In this document: positions 17,871-26,881 of the stretch, piece after piece
How positions within the stretch are numbered: the stretch's first letter is position 1
Layout of the letters: every line of letters begins with the position of its first letter
DNA from: Gammaproteobacteria bacterium
Lineage (GTDB): Bacteria > Pseudomonadota > Gammaproteobacteria > HyVt-429
NCBI GenBank assembly: GCA_013152415.1
Contig: JAADGI010000035.1
Span: 1 to 64,000, forward strand
Reading direction: 5' to 3'
Length of the DNA stretch: 64,000 nucleotides
Made by a program: the position numbers and the translations under genes
Notes under the pieces: generated by a model
What the model was told of the DNA's origin: nothing
Databases searched by the model: none
The model's input: only the letters and a program-made list of their open reading frames with translations

Positions 17871-18232
17871 GACGTAAGCTCCTACCCGCTGTGCGGGTGC
17901 TTGTTATACCGGTCTTCAATGACAGCCACTGTCTTAGTGCTCCTATACTAGGTATCGGCCCCAATCCCGGTTTCGTTAGTTTTTTGGGGGGTTAACCCCA
18001 AGGGAGGCCGCGCCTTAAAGGGGGAGCTAAGGGGCCATGATGGCTTGGGGCCTTCCTCCAGGCCTTTAATACATGCCTTCATTTCACATAAAAATAGCGG
18101 CTTTAGGCTAAAGATAGGGCCGTTGGGGTCGAAAGACCTATCAGAAGTAGTCGAATATCCTGGTTTTAAGCCCTGGGTGATATGCACCACGGTGGCGTGA
18201 AATCATCTTCTTATGGGGTTTGAGGAGAAAAA
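17871..18232. other. divergent intergenic region
   Basis: The region separates divergently transcribed small genes. A short hairpin, ACCCGCTGTGCGGGT (17884-17898), lies near the minus-strand gene. A TTGAGGAGAAAA ribosome site (18221-18232) belongs to the gene that follows. Nothing else was recognised; a minus-strand frame at 17948-18190 has no family features. Confidence 0.35.
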
Positions 18233-18556
18233 ATGGGTGAAAAATTAAATATCGATGAGGGTGAGGTTTGTTGGGATCTTGCCTTAGCAGGGTTGGCCGA
18301 GGAGGAACACCGAAGGTTGGGCCGGACACTAAGGGTTGGGGATTTTAGCCGTATTGCCAGGGAGAATGCCACACGGCTGGATGACATTATGGGTACCGTG
18401 TTTGAATTATGTATCTGTGGCCGCTGGTCCTACCAGGGGGCAGATGGCAGCGACACACAGATCACACGGGACATGGTCGATAAGCTCAGCCGGGACGGCA
18501 GACTCGATGAGTTTGATCTGGCTGCCTATTCAGGGGGGTGGTGCCCCAGGTTGTAG
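18233..18556 (+). CDS. hypothetical protein
   Basis: The 107-residue soluble protein follows a strong GAGGAG site. It is acidic and mostly helical in look (DEGEVCWDLALAGLAEEEHR, then RVGDFSRIARENATRLDDIM). Four Cys are scattered (residues about 13, 60, 62, 104) without a ribbon pattern. The segment DFSRIARENATRLDDIMGTV has a helix-turn-helix-like length but no supporting family match. Not recognised. Confidence 0.6.
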   Translation: MGEKLNIDEGEVCWDLALAGLAEEEHRRLGRTLRVGDFSRIARENATRLDDIMGTVFELCICGRWSYQGADGSDTQITRDMVDKLSRDGRLDEFDLAAYSGGWCPRL

Positions 18557-18651
18557 CCGTGATTAAGGGCCCAAAAGGTTCGGACCACCGTGTGTCCGGG
18601 TTTTACCCTCGGTATCCCTTCTTGGTTAGTACTGTTTGGACTAGAGATCGC

Positions 18652-18969
18652 TTAATCAGCACCCTCTACCTGGATGCCACTTACGGGTGGCAACAGCAGG
18701 TTGGTACGTTGCTCCGCAGGAAAGCCATAGAAATCTTTCATATATTTGTAGATATGTTTGCTGTGATATTCGAGGTGGTCTTCAAGGCTATCGATAACTT
18801 TACGCGCCAGTGTACAGGCCTCATCCGACGGAAGGTTGATGGTAAAGCGGCGTCCATCGACATGAAAACCGGCAGCCACCATACACTCCTTAATCTCGGC
18901 CCATAAAAACTGGCAGGTTTCTGCTGGATGGGAGTCGTAGTCCAGGTTAATGACTATAGAATAGGCCAT
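18652..18969 (-). CDS. hypothetical protein
   Basis: The 105-residue soluble protein reads MAYSIVINLDYDSHPAETCQ, with a central LPSDEACTLARKVIDSLEDH and a C-terminal hydrophobic NLLLPPVSGIQVEGAD. It looks like a compact alpha/beta protein with no membrane helix. The family was not recognised, though the clean codon structure and GGCGG ribosome site support a real gene. It is convergent with the gene at 18233 and lies after a terminator belonging to the minus-strand unit to its right. Confidence 0.6.
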   Translation of the reverse strand: MAYSIVINLDYDSHPAETCQFLWAEIKECMVAAGFHVDGRRFTINLPSDEACTLARKVIDSLEDHLEYHSKHIYKYMKDFYGFPAEQRTNLLLPPVSGIQVEGAD

Positions 18970-19102
18970 AGGGCCGCCTTTTTACTAATCCACTGCAAGG
19001 TATTTGCCTGTGTATCGGGGCCGTTCAGGCCAACAGCATGTGGTTTTTCCTGGGCCAAGTATAAACAATCCAGTCTAGGTGCGATATGGCCTCTATAGCA
19101 AT

Positions 19103-19132
19103 AAAAAAGGCTGCATTACAGCAGCCTTTTAA
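19103..19132 (-). terminator. bidirectional-looking rho-independent terminator
   Basis: AAAAGGCTGC and GCAGCCTTTT pair around ATTACA, with A-run on the left and T-run on the right. On the minus strand it ends the unit of the universal stress protein and the SRPBCC-like protein. Confidence 0.8.
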
Positions 19133-19254
19133 ATTAAACAACGTTTAAAGTTATTATTATCCGGTCATGGTCACGATTGTTCAGTCTTATGCTAAAGACA
19201 CCCGGTACGTTAACCTATTAGTGCTATTGATGGCAAATAAGGAGAGTCTTATTT

Positions 19255-19872
19255 TCATGCGTACTCGATGAAGTAAATCACGACACCCAGCGCGATCAAT
19301 GCAATTTCAAACAGGGAAATTAGTAATAGCATGTGGGTGATCCGTCGTCCTGCAGGTTTCATAGGCTGCCAGACACGGCGCATATACCAACGCCAGGGCC
19401 TAAAGCGGGACCAACGCTGCCAAGTCCGTATAAATTTTTGCAGATAACTGGCCCAGGTCGTAATACTCCTGTCTACTTCGCCCAGACGGGCATCTCGTTC
19501 TTTGGCTGACAGGCCATCATAGTTGTCGGTGATGGTCAGTTTTGAACCCTGTGGCGAGGGTCCAATTTTAAAGGTGGTGCTGGTTTTAAGGCTATTGGTA
19601 TAGAGCACTCGATAGCCGTCTGTTAATTCTTCAACCTTTAGTTCAACCTCAAAATCAAAAGGTTCCTCGTTGCTGATATTGCGCCCAGAAAAACGATAGT
19701 GGTTCTTGCCTAGAGTTGTCCACTTGTTGAATTCCAGTAAGGGGTTGATACGAAACAGGCGTTCTATGTCTCCGCAAAAAGATTTGAGGCTATCCGTATC
19801 CATTGAGGAGTTAAAAGAGGCCCAGACGCTGTCTTCCGACTGTGTTGGTTTGGTGTTGGTCAAGTCATTCAT
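19255..19872 (-). CDS. hypothetical protein with START-like domain and C-terminal membrane helix
   Basis: The protein is about 205 residues from the ATG at 19872; a TTG at 19887 is an alternative. The N-terminal 130 residues look like a polyketide-cyclase/SRPBCC fold (RINPLLEFNKWTTLGKNHYR, then FDFEVELKVEELTDGYRVLY). Basic residues around RTWQRWSRFRPWRWYMRRVW follow, then a single membrane helix near the C terminus (MLLLISLFEIALIALGVVIY). The start overlaps the stop of the universal stress gene by 8 bp, so the two are coupled. No function is assigned. Confidence 0.65.
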   Translation of the reverse strand: MNDLTNTKPTQSEDSVWASFNSSMDTDSLKSFCGDIERLFRINPLLEFNKWTTLGKNHYRFSGRNISNEEPFDFEVELKVEELTDGYRVLYTNSLKTSTTFKIGPSPQGSKLTITDNYDGLSAKERDARLGEVDRSITTWASYLQKFIRTWQRWSRFRPWRWYMRRVWQPMKPAGRRITHMLLLISLFEIALIALGVVIYFIEYA

Positions 19873-20332
19873 TAGGGTAGGGGACAATTAATAAGGGCGT
19901 ATCCAGAGAGCCCGGTAGGTTTTTTGTGCTCATGCGAGACCGTAGTCCCTTTTTGCCCTTGGGCCGGGGTGACCCCATCACGATCAAATCAAAGCCTGCC
20001 TTTTTGCTGGTTTTGATCAAACATTCATCGGGTTCACCCAGGACGATTTCACTGGTGTATTCGAGCCCATGGGCTTCGGCTTCTTTGTTTATCCGGTCGC
20101 AGTGTTCATTAACCTCACGGCCGAGTTCAGATTCCAGGTAGCGACGGTATTTGTCACGGGTGCTTCCATTGTTGAGCCAATCATCCCCGGTCATGTCCTT
20201 CCACAGCGTGGGGACGACGATGAGGTGATGGAGTTTTGCTCCCTTGGTACATAGTTTAAGTGTTGCGCGTTCTGCGGCAAGAGCACCATCCGTTCCATGG
20301 CTGGCCAATAAAACATGGTTAACTGTGTTCAT
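19865..20332 (-). CDS. universal stress protein (UspA family)
   Basis: The 155-residue protein starts at the ATG at 20332 (MNTVNHVLLASHGTDGALAA); a longer open frame upstream runs through a terminator and is unlikely. The UspA fold is seen in VLLASHGTDG, EIVLGEPDECLIKTSKKAGFD and LIVMGSPRPKGKKGLRS, where the G-x2-G-x9-G(S/T) ATP motif is only partly kept. The end STKNLPGSLDTPLLIVPYP is typical. It is downstream of the YeiH-like transporter and the 41-residue protein, with a terminator in between. Confidence 0.88.
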   Translation of the reverse strand: MNTVNHVLLASHGTDGALAAERATLKLCTKGAKLHHLIVVPTLWKDMTGDDWLNNGSTRDKYRRYLESELGREVNEHCDRINKEAEAHGLEYTSEIVLGEPDECLIKTSKKAGFDLIVMGSPRPKGKKGLRSRMSTKNLPGSLDTPLLIVPYPNE

Positions 20333-20341
20333 GATGCACCC

Positions 20342-20375
20342 AAAAAAAAGCCGGTGCCCGAACTTCGGGCACCGG
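20342..20375 (-). terminator. rho-independent terminator
   Basis: On the minus strand CCGGTGCCCG and CGGGCACCGG pair around a 5-nt loop and are followed by CTTTTTTTTG. It ends the transporter and small-protein transcript just before the universal stress gene. Confidence 0.88.
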
Positions 20376-20396
20376 TTAAGAGCTTGCCTTAATGTT

Positions 20397-20522
20397 TTAG
20401 TAAAGAACGTATACCGCAAAGGCAATGGCTAGAGCAAACCCTAAGGCCATAAAATCCTCTCTACGGTCACTGCCAAAAATAGACAGCGCTGAACCACGAT
20501 CGAATTTATCATCATCAGACAT
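20397..20522 (-). CDS. 41-residue single-helix membrane protein
   Basis: An ATG at 20522 opens a 41-codon frame ending in TAA at 20397. The acidic start MSDDDKFDRGSALSIFGSDR is followed by one membrane helix, FMALGFALAIAFAVYVLY. It begins 15 bp after the stop codon of the YeiH-like transporter and ends just before the terminator, so it is the last gene of that transcript. The position and the amphipathic head plus helix suggest a small transporter subunit; this is inference. No homologue was recalled. Confidence 0.65.
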   Translation of the reverse strand: MSDDDKFDRGSALSIFGSDRREDFMALGFALAIAFAVYVLY

Positions 20523-20536
20523 AACGAATACCTCTT

Positions 20537-22111
20537 CTAAATAGTTTCACTGATTAGGAGTAAGACCACGACCAGAGAGGCCACTGCCTTGATGAGACCC
20601 ACAATGCCACCAATCACGGCGGGTTGGCCACCAGCCTGTTTCATAGATCGAATGGTGATCTGCATGCCCAAGCCAACCAGACCAAAAGCAAATAACCAGG
20701 TGATCCACTGGCGGAAGGCCTTGACCTTCTTGGCAGTGTGCCGCACAGCCTTATGTGCCTTTTTCAAGATTTTACCCGCCTTCTTACCCATTACCTTGGA
20801 ATTGGCGAGACCACGCAGGGTGGTGTCATCTTCGATGCTGGCAACCTTGCGGCCTTCCATCAACCTAGCCAGTGCCGCCTTACGGTCGTCACGCTGCACT
20901 TTGTCTGCGTTGGTCTGCAATACAGCGATCTGCTCATCCGTCAGGATTTTGCTGGCCTTCACTTTGGTATTGTCGAAGTACTTACCCTTGTAGTGATTGG
21001 GTGGTGCGAAGATACCGGTGGTAGACAGGGCAAACATGAGGATGAAACCCAAGACGAACACTGGAAACTTCTCGAAGATTACCCGGCCCACATTGACTGA
21101 TGCGGTGTCGGCGGTCCCTTCTCTTTGCACATACCAAACGGCCAGCCAGATCACGATGATCGGCAGTACCAGCACACGGGTGATGTTAAAGATTTCGGCA
21201 ACCTTCAGGGTTTCGATGCCGTCTGGCTGGAAGGCCAGGGCTGCACCGGCGACCTGCGCCGAGTTGAGGATACCGGTACCGGCCCATGCACCAAACTGGA
21301 CAGGACCCATGTCGAACAAGTGACCGACGATGGGGAAGATGAACATACAGCCCACACCCCATAACAGGATGGTACCGATGGTATAGGCGATCTCCACTGA
21401 CTTGGCTTGTACGACGGGTGCCGCTGCAACCGTGGCCGAGACACCGCAGACACCCATACCCGCAGACAGGACACCGCCCATGGAGTTAGGAATGTTGCGT
21501 CGCGCACCGAGCCATAACACCAGGCCTACGGAACCAAGTACGAAGAAACCAATCATAATGATGGACAGACCACCCAGGTTTTTCAACTCAGCAGCACTAT
21601 AGAGTGTACCCAGCAGGATCACACCCGTCTTGAGGCCAAGACGGGAGAGGCGTACACCATTCTCTGCCCACGAAGGTACCCTGAAGACGTTCACGATGAT
21701 GATACCGGTGACGATACCCATGACCACGTAGTTGAGGCCCAGTAGTTTATGGATATATTTACCGGTGTCACCGATTTTGCCCATGGACATACTCCACACC
21801 GCGACCTCGGGAGCGATAAACCAACGCACCAGCATGGCAATGAGTAGTATGAACATACCGCCGGCTATGGATGACGAGTAATAGTCCCAGTGACCTTCTT
21901 TGTGGCTTCCAAAAAGTTGCCACAGACCGACCAAAGTGGCAACAACGCCGAAGTACAATGGGATGGTGGCGATTTCACCACCGTATTTATATTTTTTCCC
22001 TCCAAGATGATCAATATAGGATGCCAACATGCCACTCTCCGCAAGACCCCAGATGGCGAGCATAATGACACCAATTATAAGTAGCGCAGGGCTCTTCTTG
22101 GTGTAAACCAT
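20537..22111 (-). CDS. YeiH-family putative sulfate exporter, long variant
   Basis: The 524-residue inner-membrane protein has about eleven predicted helices. The family core is clear: GVRLSRLGLKTGVILLGTLY, MGVCGVSATVAAAPVVQAKS and FGAWAGTGILNSAQVAGAAL match the PF03601 (UPF0324/YeiH) signature. E. coli YeiH has about 350 residues. Here extra sequence includes a charged, soluble insert of roughly 90 residues (about 375-465; KILTDEQIAVLQTNADKVQR, then KAGKILKKAHKAVRHTAKKV) before the last two helices. Long forms occur in sulfur-oxidising bacteria. The substrate is inferred only from the family name. Confidence 0.9.
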   Translation of the reverse strand: MVYTKKSPALLIIGVIMLAIWGLAESGMLASYIDHLGGKKYKYGGEIATIPLYFGVVATLVGLWQLFGSHKEGHWDYYSSSIAGGMFILLIAMLVRWFIAPEVAVWSMSMGKIGDTGKYIHKLLGLNYVVMGIVTGIIIVNVFRVPSWAENGVRLSRLGLKTGVILLGTLYSAAELKNLGGLSIIMIGFFVLGSVGLVLWLGARRNIPNSMGGVLSAGMGVCGVSATVAAAPVVQAKSVEIAYTIGTILLWGVGCMFIFPIVGHLFDMGPVQFGAWAGTGILNSAQVAGAALAFQPDGIETLKVAEIFNITRVLVLPIIVIWLAVWYVQREGTADTASVNVGRVIFEKFPVFVLGFILMFALSTTGIFAPPNHYKGKYFDNTKVKASKILTDEQIAVLQTNADKVQRDDRKAALARLMEGRKVASIEDDTTLRGLANSKVMGKKAGKILKKAHKAVRHTAKKVKAFRQWITWLFAFGLVGLGMQITIRSMKQAGGQPAVIGGIVGLIKAVASLVVVLLLISETI

Positions 22112-22768
22112 AGTGCTTTTCTCCTTTGCCCAGATTAGGCGATTAAGATTGTGTTGCTTATATTTATGTTTAGATGTCGATATCCCATCGACCCTTGTTC
22201 TTCTGTCCGTGGTTATAAATTTTTATTGTTTTGATAGACATGACCATACAATTATACAGTTATAAAGCGTAATCAAGTGCAAGCTAACGCATGCTTACGA
22301 AATGCCCACCGTAAAATAAAATAATAATTTCATGCAAAATTATTTTATTAGCCGATAAGCCACGTTCGATTATGAAGACCGATGGCCCGATGTCAAACAG
22401 TATATCATTATTTACTAATATACATGGATGGATCAACCGTATTTCACTTCAAGATGGGTGATCGCGATGACATATTGTAGATTATGGTGTTAAGAATGCG
22501 TGAGCTTGAGGCCAAATACAGGCTGGATGTTGTGCTTTTTTTAGGCACAAGTAGCCCTGATCTGGGTCCCAGGCCAATAATTAGGTTGGGTGAGCAGCAG
22601 GGTTAGGTCGTTGCTTTAGGGCATCCCCTTTATGTCGGTAGGTCTGGGGAGTATCCTGGGCGCTGTAAGCACGGGGACTTGGGTATTGAACCTCTGGTTC
22701 GGACAATGGCCCTTCAAGGAGCAAGATATCTATAGTTATTAAAGGGTAGTTGTACAGGGAGATAGGAT
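22112..22768. other. AT-rich divergent intergenic region
   Basis: No gene was recognised. The left half (22141-22430) is far more AT-rich than its surroundings and holds an imperfect palindrome, AATAATTT-CATGCA-AAATTATT (22323-22344). Both promoters for the transporter (minus) and the secreted protein (plus) must lie here. A GGGAGATAGG ribosome site (22757-22766) precedes the plus-strand gene. Confidence 0.4.
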
Positions 22769-24529
22769 ATGGACTCTAATTTAAGTAAACCATTAGCCTT
22801 TTTGATTTTGTTGGGTTGGTCGGTATCGACTTTGGCGGCAGACGATTCCCGCGCTGTTCTTAGTAACGCCAAGCGCTCACCCATGTTTGTGGCCAGTTTT
22901 CCATCCACACAAATCCAAGCCAAACGCCTCGAGCGCATTGAGTTGCGTACGGGTCTACAGATGAATTTCAAGCGTTATGTGGACCTGACTCGGCTCAAGA
23001 GCAGCCCCCAGTTTAAGCCTTTGTATTCACCCCAGATTCGCGGTCGCTATCTTAAGGCGGCACCTCGCTACAGCGAAACCATTACCCAGCTAAAGGACCG
23101 CTTAGTAGTGGATCGGGTGCTGCGCATCACAGTGAAGCCTGGAGTTTGTAAAAAACAACGCCTGCCCAGGTCAGTGAGTGGGCTGTGTTTCAGGAAAAAA
23201 CCCGGTAGACCATCGGCCAAGCTAAAAGCGGACCTCGCCAAGATTCGGGCCAAGCTTAAAAGAGCCAAGGGCAACAAAAATGTTAAGAACGGTGTCACCG
23301 TTGCTGATGCGAGGAAGATGAATGACAGCCAGCTCCTCAATCTGCTTCTCAATTCCGATGAACGTGAGGTGCGATTGGTAAGCGTAATTCCCATGCGGGC
23401 CTATAACGCCTTGCCCACCAATAGGCTGAAGAATTTTTCCCGCCCTTTGCCCAAGGCCTTTAATATTATCCAGAAACGCCCTGGAGTTGTGGATCGGCGT
23501 CAACTAAAGCCCCTGCCCATCAAGCCGTTATTGGTCAAACCTGTAGAAGGCTTCCCTGTTAAACGGCCACAAACCCAGTCAGTCGCCGCAGAGAAAACCA
23601 TCAATTTTCCCACAAAATATTTTTTGACGGGGTTTACCATTGGGCGTGAGATTGAAGATACCTATGAGTACACCTTCGCTGGATCAACCTGGCTAACAGA
23701 CCGTTATTACCTGCGCCTGTCTTATTACGTGGGTGCCGGTTTTGGTTTGCGGTTTCCTTTTTCCGTTTCTGTGCGTGCCGATTCTGCACTACGCAAACTG
23801 GTGGCGGTTGATCCCAGCAATGCCCCGAGTGCTCCCGTGGTCAGGGCCAAGCGTTTAATCAAGATGTCGGTGGCACCGGTCAACGTAAATAGTAAGGGCC
23901 GACCGGCCTACCCCGCTGTGGGTTTGCCGGGCAACAAATATTTTGGGGGCAAGGAATTTGTGCTGGAGGTCCGCGCTGGTTGCCAGTTCTATGCCTCTAT
24001 CCCAGGGCCCAATATCAAACTCAACTGTCCATCCATTAACCAGAGTGCCAGCCGTAGTCTCAATCCCGTTATCGGTAGCGACAAGACTAATCTTGGGCGA
24101 GTCTGGATACTGCCTGCAGAAGCGACCAATTTGCAGATCAACGCCGGTATTGGCAGCGCCAAACTCGACTTAGGGGTGAGCGCTGACATGACCGAGGGTA
24201 AGATCGGTTTAAAAATCGCACCACTGCAAAACTCCAAGCTATTTAACACCTCGACCCGGCGGTTTTGGTTTAGCAGCACCAACCCCACCCGTTTTGGCGT
24301 CGGACCGGCAGGCAATAGCCGTCGATTTGGTTTTTTGCTGGACCAGCCCCTTTACAGCTTCCGGATCGTGTTTACGCCTGAGGCACGGATACGGCTGAAT
24401 GTAGATTTGGGCATCTATGAATTTAACAGGACTGTGGGCCCCTATTCCCTGGACTCCCTGTCTATTGGCAAGCGGTTCAGTTTTGGCCCCCACAGTGGCA
24501 CCCGGATGTCCTATCGGTACGAGATGTAA
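22769..24529 (+). CDS. large secreted hypothetical protein
   Basis: The 586-residue protein has a signal peptide (LAFLILLGWSVSTLAADD). Residues 50-270 are rich in Arg, Lys and Pro, including a motif KARKMNDSQLLNLLLNSDER-like stretch at about 185-205. A second half from about residue 275 is beta-rich and Gly-rich (YYLRLSYYVGAGFGLRFPFS). The final part has strands resembling a periplasmic or surface beta domain (ARIRLNVDLGIYEFNRTVGP). No family was recognised. It could be a surface or outer-membrane-associated protein. It is alone on the plus strand with no close partner. Confidence 0.65.
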   Translation: MDSNLSKPLAFLILLGWSVSTLAADDSRAVLSNAKRSPMFVASFPSTQIQAKRLERIELRTGLQMNFKRYVDLTRLKSSPQFKPLYSPQIRGRYLKAAPRYSETITQLKDRLVVDRVLRITVKPGVCKKQRLPRSVSGLCFRKKPGRPSAKLKADLAKIRAKLKRAKGNKNVKNGVTVADARKMNDSQLLNLLLNSDEREVRLVSVIPMRAYNALPTNRLKNFSRPLPKAFNIIQKRPGVVDRRQLKPLPIKPLLVKPVEGFPVKRPQTQSVAAEKTINFPTKYFLTGFTIGREIEDTYEYTFAGSTWLTDRYYLRLSYYVGAGFGLRFPFSVSVRADSALRKLVAVDPSNAPSAPVVRAKRLIKMSVAPVNVNSKGRPAYPAVGLPGNKYFGGKEFVLEVRAGCQFYASIPGPNIKLNCPSINQSASRSLNPVIGSDKTNLGRVWILPAEATNLQINAGIGSAKLDLGVSADMTEGKIGLKIAPLQNSKLFNTSTRRFWFSSTNPTRFGVGPAGNSRRFGFLLDQPLYSFRIVFTPEARIRLNVDLGIYEFNRTVGPYSLDSLSIGKRFSFGPHSGTRMSYRYEM

Positions 24530-24626
24530 TCGCCAAATTACTCAATGTAGTTTATTTGTTTGCTTAGCCGATCCACTTCATTCAGCGGGGCGCGGTCAAT
24601 ACACCTCTGTGGCTAATGTTCAGAAG

Positions 24627-24642
24627 TGTGAACTAGGTCACA
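24627..24642 (+). promoter_or_regulatory. CRP-type operator
   Basis: TGTGA-ACTAGG-TCACA fits the CRP consensus exactly in both half-sites. It lies 57 bp before the start codon of the NadD-like gene. A weak -10 candidate TAGGCT (24664-24669) would place the site about 41 bp before the transcript start, the class II arrangement. Confidence 0.55.
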
Positions 24643-24698
24643 GAGCCCCGTAAAGAAGCCTGTTAGGCTAGGCACATGGAAGATAGTGGAGGTGTAAT

Positions 24699-25244
24699 AT
24701 GGGGATTAAAAAAATAGTATCCAGAATGTTCAATAGGGACAGGAAGAAAATAGCCTTTTTTGCGGGTGATTTTTGTCCGGCATTGCCTAGCCATGTTGAA
24801 ATTGCCGAGCGGGGACTCGATATCGTCGACACGGTGTTGTTTTGTCCGCGCTTTGTCAGTGAAAACAAAGACATCAGCTTCGGGCCCCGTCGGGTAGAGA
24901 TGTTGCGGGGGTTGATAGAGGGCTCGTCCCTATCTCATAGAATGAAGATCGGGGAAGCCAGTCTATTTAGTGGTTTGCTGAGCAATAGATTCCTGACCAT
25001 TGTCTCCATACTTCAGAGGGCGGGGCGTGAGATATTTATTCTAACGCCCCAAAGTGAATTGACCCCGGATTATCCAAGAATTCACCGAAATTTACCGCAC
25101 ATCGTTGTTCCTGATATGGGAACAAAGAACGGAGTTGAGAAAGTGCTATGGGGTGAATTTCATGTGACCGGACCGGTATACGAAATAGCGTCGTTGAACC
25201 CACCCAATAGCAGGGTCCATCAGGCGATACCCACCACGAGCTAG
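24699..25244 (+). CDS. NadD-like nucleotidyltransferase-fold protein, degenerate
   Basis: The 181-residue protein aligns by eye with nicotinate-nucleotide adenylyltransferase. FFAGDFCPALPSHVEIAERG corresponds to NadD's GGxFDPxHxGHxxxAxxA, DTVLFCPRF to the next strand, and FGPRRVEMLRGLI to the substrate-loop helix. The catalytic HxxH motif is LxxH here (Leu29, His32). The C-terminal ISSTR region typical of NadD is absent. It may therefore not be a working adenylyltransferase. A CRP-type site precedes it. The overall match is modest and no other family fits better. Confidence 0.5.
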   Translation: MGIKKIVSRMFNRDRKKIAFFAGDFCPALPSHVEIAERGLDIVDTVLFCPRFVSENKDISFGPRRVEMLRGLIEGSSLSHRMKIGEASLFSGLLSNRFLTIVSILQRAGREIFILTPQSELTPDYPRIHRNLPHIVVPDMGTKNGVEKVLWGEFHVTGPVYEIASLNPPNSRVHQAIPTTS

Positions 25245-25248
25245 CCTG

Positions 25249-25722
25249 TTACTGGATCGGGGGCACAGCCTCGACCAGCAATACCGACCCCTCTGCACCG
25301 ATAATTTTTACTGTAGTGCCGGCGGGTTGGTCTTCGCCCTTCACGCTCCACAGGGTACTGTCCATGTTGACGCTGCCCACACCATTGACGATGGCCGTAT
25401 CGAGAGTCAAAGTCCGGCCAAGGTAACGTTGGGTGCGGCGATTGAGTAAGGGCCTGTCGGTCTTGGTCGGGTGGTGGCGTTGATAGTGGCGCCAAGCCAC
25501 CATGGACACCACCGAGGTGATGGCGAATAGTGTCCACTGGGATTGCCAGGACAGATCGGCCATAAGGAGTAGCAAGGCACCCACGATTCCTGCGGCCACC
25601 GCCATCCACAAAAAGACAGCACCTGGGATGGTAGCCTCCAGCACCAGCAGAACAAGGGCCAATACCCACCAGTGCCAAAAGACCATGTCTTTAATGGACC
25701 CAAGCAATGAGGTTTCTTCCAC
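25249..25722 (-). CDS. NfeD family membrane protein
   Basis: The 157-residue protein has three membrane helices within residues 14-85 (HWWVLALVLLVLEATIPGAV, then WMAVAAGIVGALLLLMADL and WTLFAITSVVSMVAW). A C-terminal OB-fold domain follows (LNRRTQRYLGRTLTLDTAIV, DSTLWSVKGEDQPAGTTVKI). This is the short NfeD form paired with SPFH proteins, like E. coli YbbK beside QmcA. Its start lies 4 bp after the stop of the SPFH gene, so they form one operon. NfeD/SPFH pairs are thought to act in membrane quality control or microdomains. Confidence 0.92.
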   Translation of the reverse strand: MEETSLLGSIKDMVFWHWWVLALVLLVLEATIPGAVFLWMAVAAGIVGALLLLMADLSWQSQWTLFAITSVVSMVAWRHYQRHHPTKTDRPLLNRRTQRYLGRTLTLDTAIVNGVGSVNMDSTLWSVKGEDQPAGTTVKIIGAEGSVLLVEAVPPIQ

Positions 25723-25726
25723 GGTG

Positions 25727-26644
25727 CTATTTACTCGAGGCCTTTTTGATCAGGTCATTGATACCGCCAATGGCACCGATCACACCCGATGCCTCAAGCG
25801 GCATGAAGACGAGCTTGCTATTTTGCCCGTTGCCAATGGCATCCAGAGCTTTGATGTATTTGTCGGCAATAAAATAGTTGACTGCATTGATGTCACCTTT
25901 GGCGATAGCCTCAGATACCATGAGGGTGGCACGGGCCTCGGCCTGAGCCAGACGTTCCCGGGCCTCGGCATCTTTTTGCGCAGCGGCCAGTCGGCCCTCG
26001 GCCTCCAGGATCATGGCCTGCTTTTCGCCTTCGGCACGACGGATCTCAGATTCACGGACACCCTCGGCCTCCAGGATCGTGGCCCGTTTCTCGCGTTCGG
26101 CGGTCATTTGTTTATGCATGGCCTGAAGGATATCGGTGGGCGGTGAGATATCCTTGACCTCGATACGGGTCACCTTGATGCCCCAGTCCTTGGCCGCATC
26201 GTTGACGACCACCAGGATGCGATGATTGATTTCATCGCGATTGGAAAGCAATTGATCCAGGTCCATGGAGCCGGTGACGGTACGGATATTGGTCATGGTG
26301 AGGTTGAGCAACGCGTAATGCAGGTTGTTGACTTCGTAGGAGGCCATGGCGGCATCGAGTGCCTGATAGAACACCACGCCGTCTACCTGGACAACCGCGT
26401 TATCTTTGGTGATGGCCTCTTGTCGACCCACGTCGAGGACTTGCTCCATCATGTTCACCTTGTTGCCGATTTGGTCGATGAAGGGAATAATAAAACGCAG
26501 ACCGGGACGTAAGGTGTGGGTATAGCGGCCAAAGCGCTCCAGGGTGTATTCATGACCTTGGGGTACAGTCTTAACGCTGAGTATGACGATGACGACAGCC
26601 AGCACGACAAGTGCGGAGACGAACATATCGAGTCCTAAAAACAT
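25727..26644 (-). CDS. SPFH/Band 7 protein, QmcA-like stomatin
   Basis: The 305-residue protein has an N-terminal membrane helix (LVVLAVVIVILSVKTVPQG), the Band 7 domain (YTLERFGRYTHTLRPGLRFI, then VDGVVFYQALDAAMASYEVN), and a long Ala/Glu-rich coiled coil (about 185-255). The stretch DWGIKVTRIEVKDISPPTDI is highly conserved in QmcA and stomatins. It anchors in the inner membrane and oligomerises. The partner NfeD gene follows directly. Confidence 0.93.
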   Translation of the reverse strand: MFLGLDMFVSALVVLAVVIVILSVKTVPQGHEYTLERFGRYTHTLRPGLRFIIPFIDQIGNKVNMMEQVLDVGRQEAITKDNAVVQVDGVVFYQALDAAMASYEVNNLHYALLNLTMTNIRTVTGSMDLDQLLSNRDEINHRILVVVNDAAKDWGIKVTRIEVKDISPPTDILQAMHKQMTAEREKRATILEAEGVRESEIRRAEGEKQAMILEAEGRLAAAQKDAEARERLAQAEARATLMVSEAIAKGDINAVNYFIADKYIKALDAIGNGQNSKLVFMPLEASGVIGAIGGINDLIKKASSK

Positions 26645-26881
26645 AGGGTGCTCTCCTTGATTGATTATATTCTAAGACGGGAAACCCACATCAGGGATAG
26701 TCATACAACTATAGTTTCCGCAGCTCAGGGGGGTTAGCAACTCTTTTTCTTGGGCACTTCAACCCTCCAGGCAAGATAATCAAACCTTTTGGCCGGAGCA
26801 TCCATCCCACTTAATGAGATGAAAATCCCATGTCCCCGTGAATATGGTGCCAGATAGTCCATTATTCAAGCTCATTCAGCC

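Noticed and set aside
17948-18190. 80-codon minus-strand frame
   Set aside because: No ribosome site, Pro/Ser/Lys-rich low-information translation, in a region with no conserved features.
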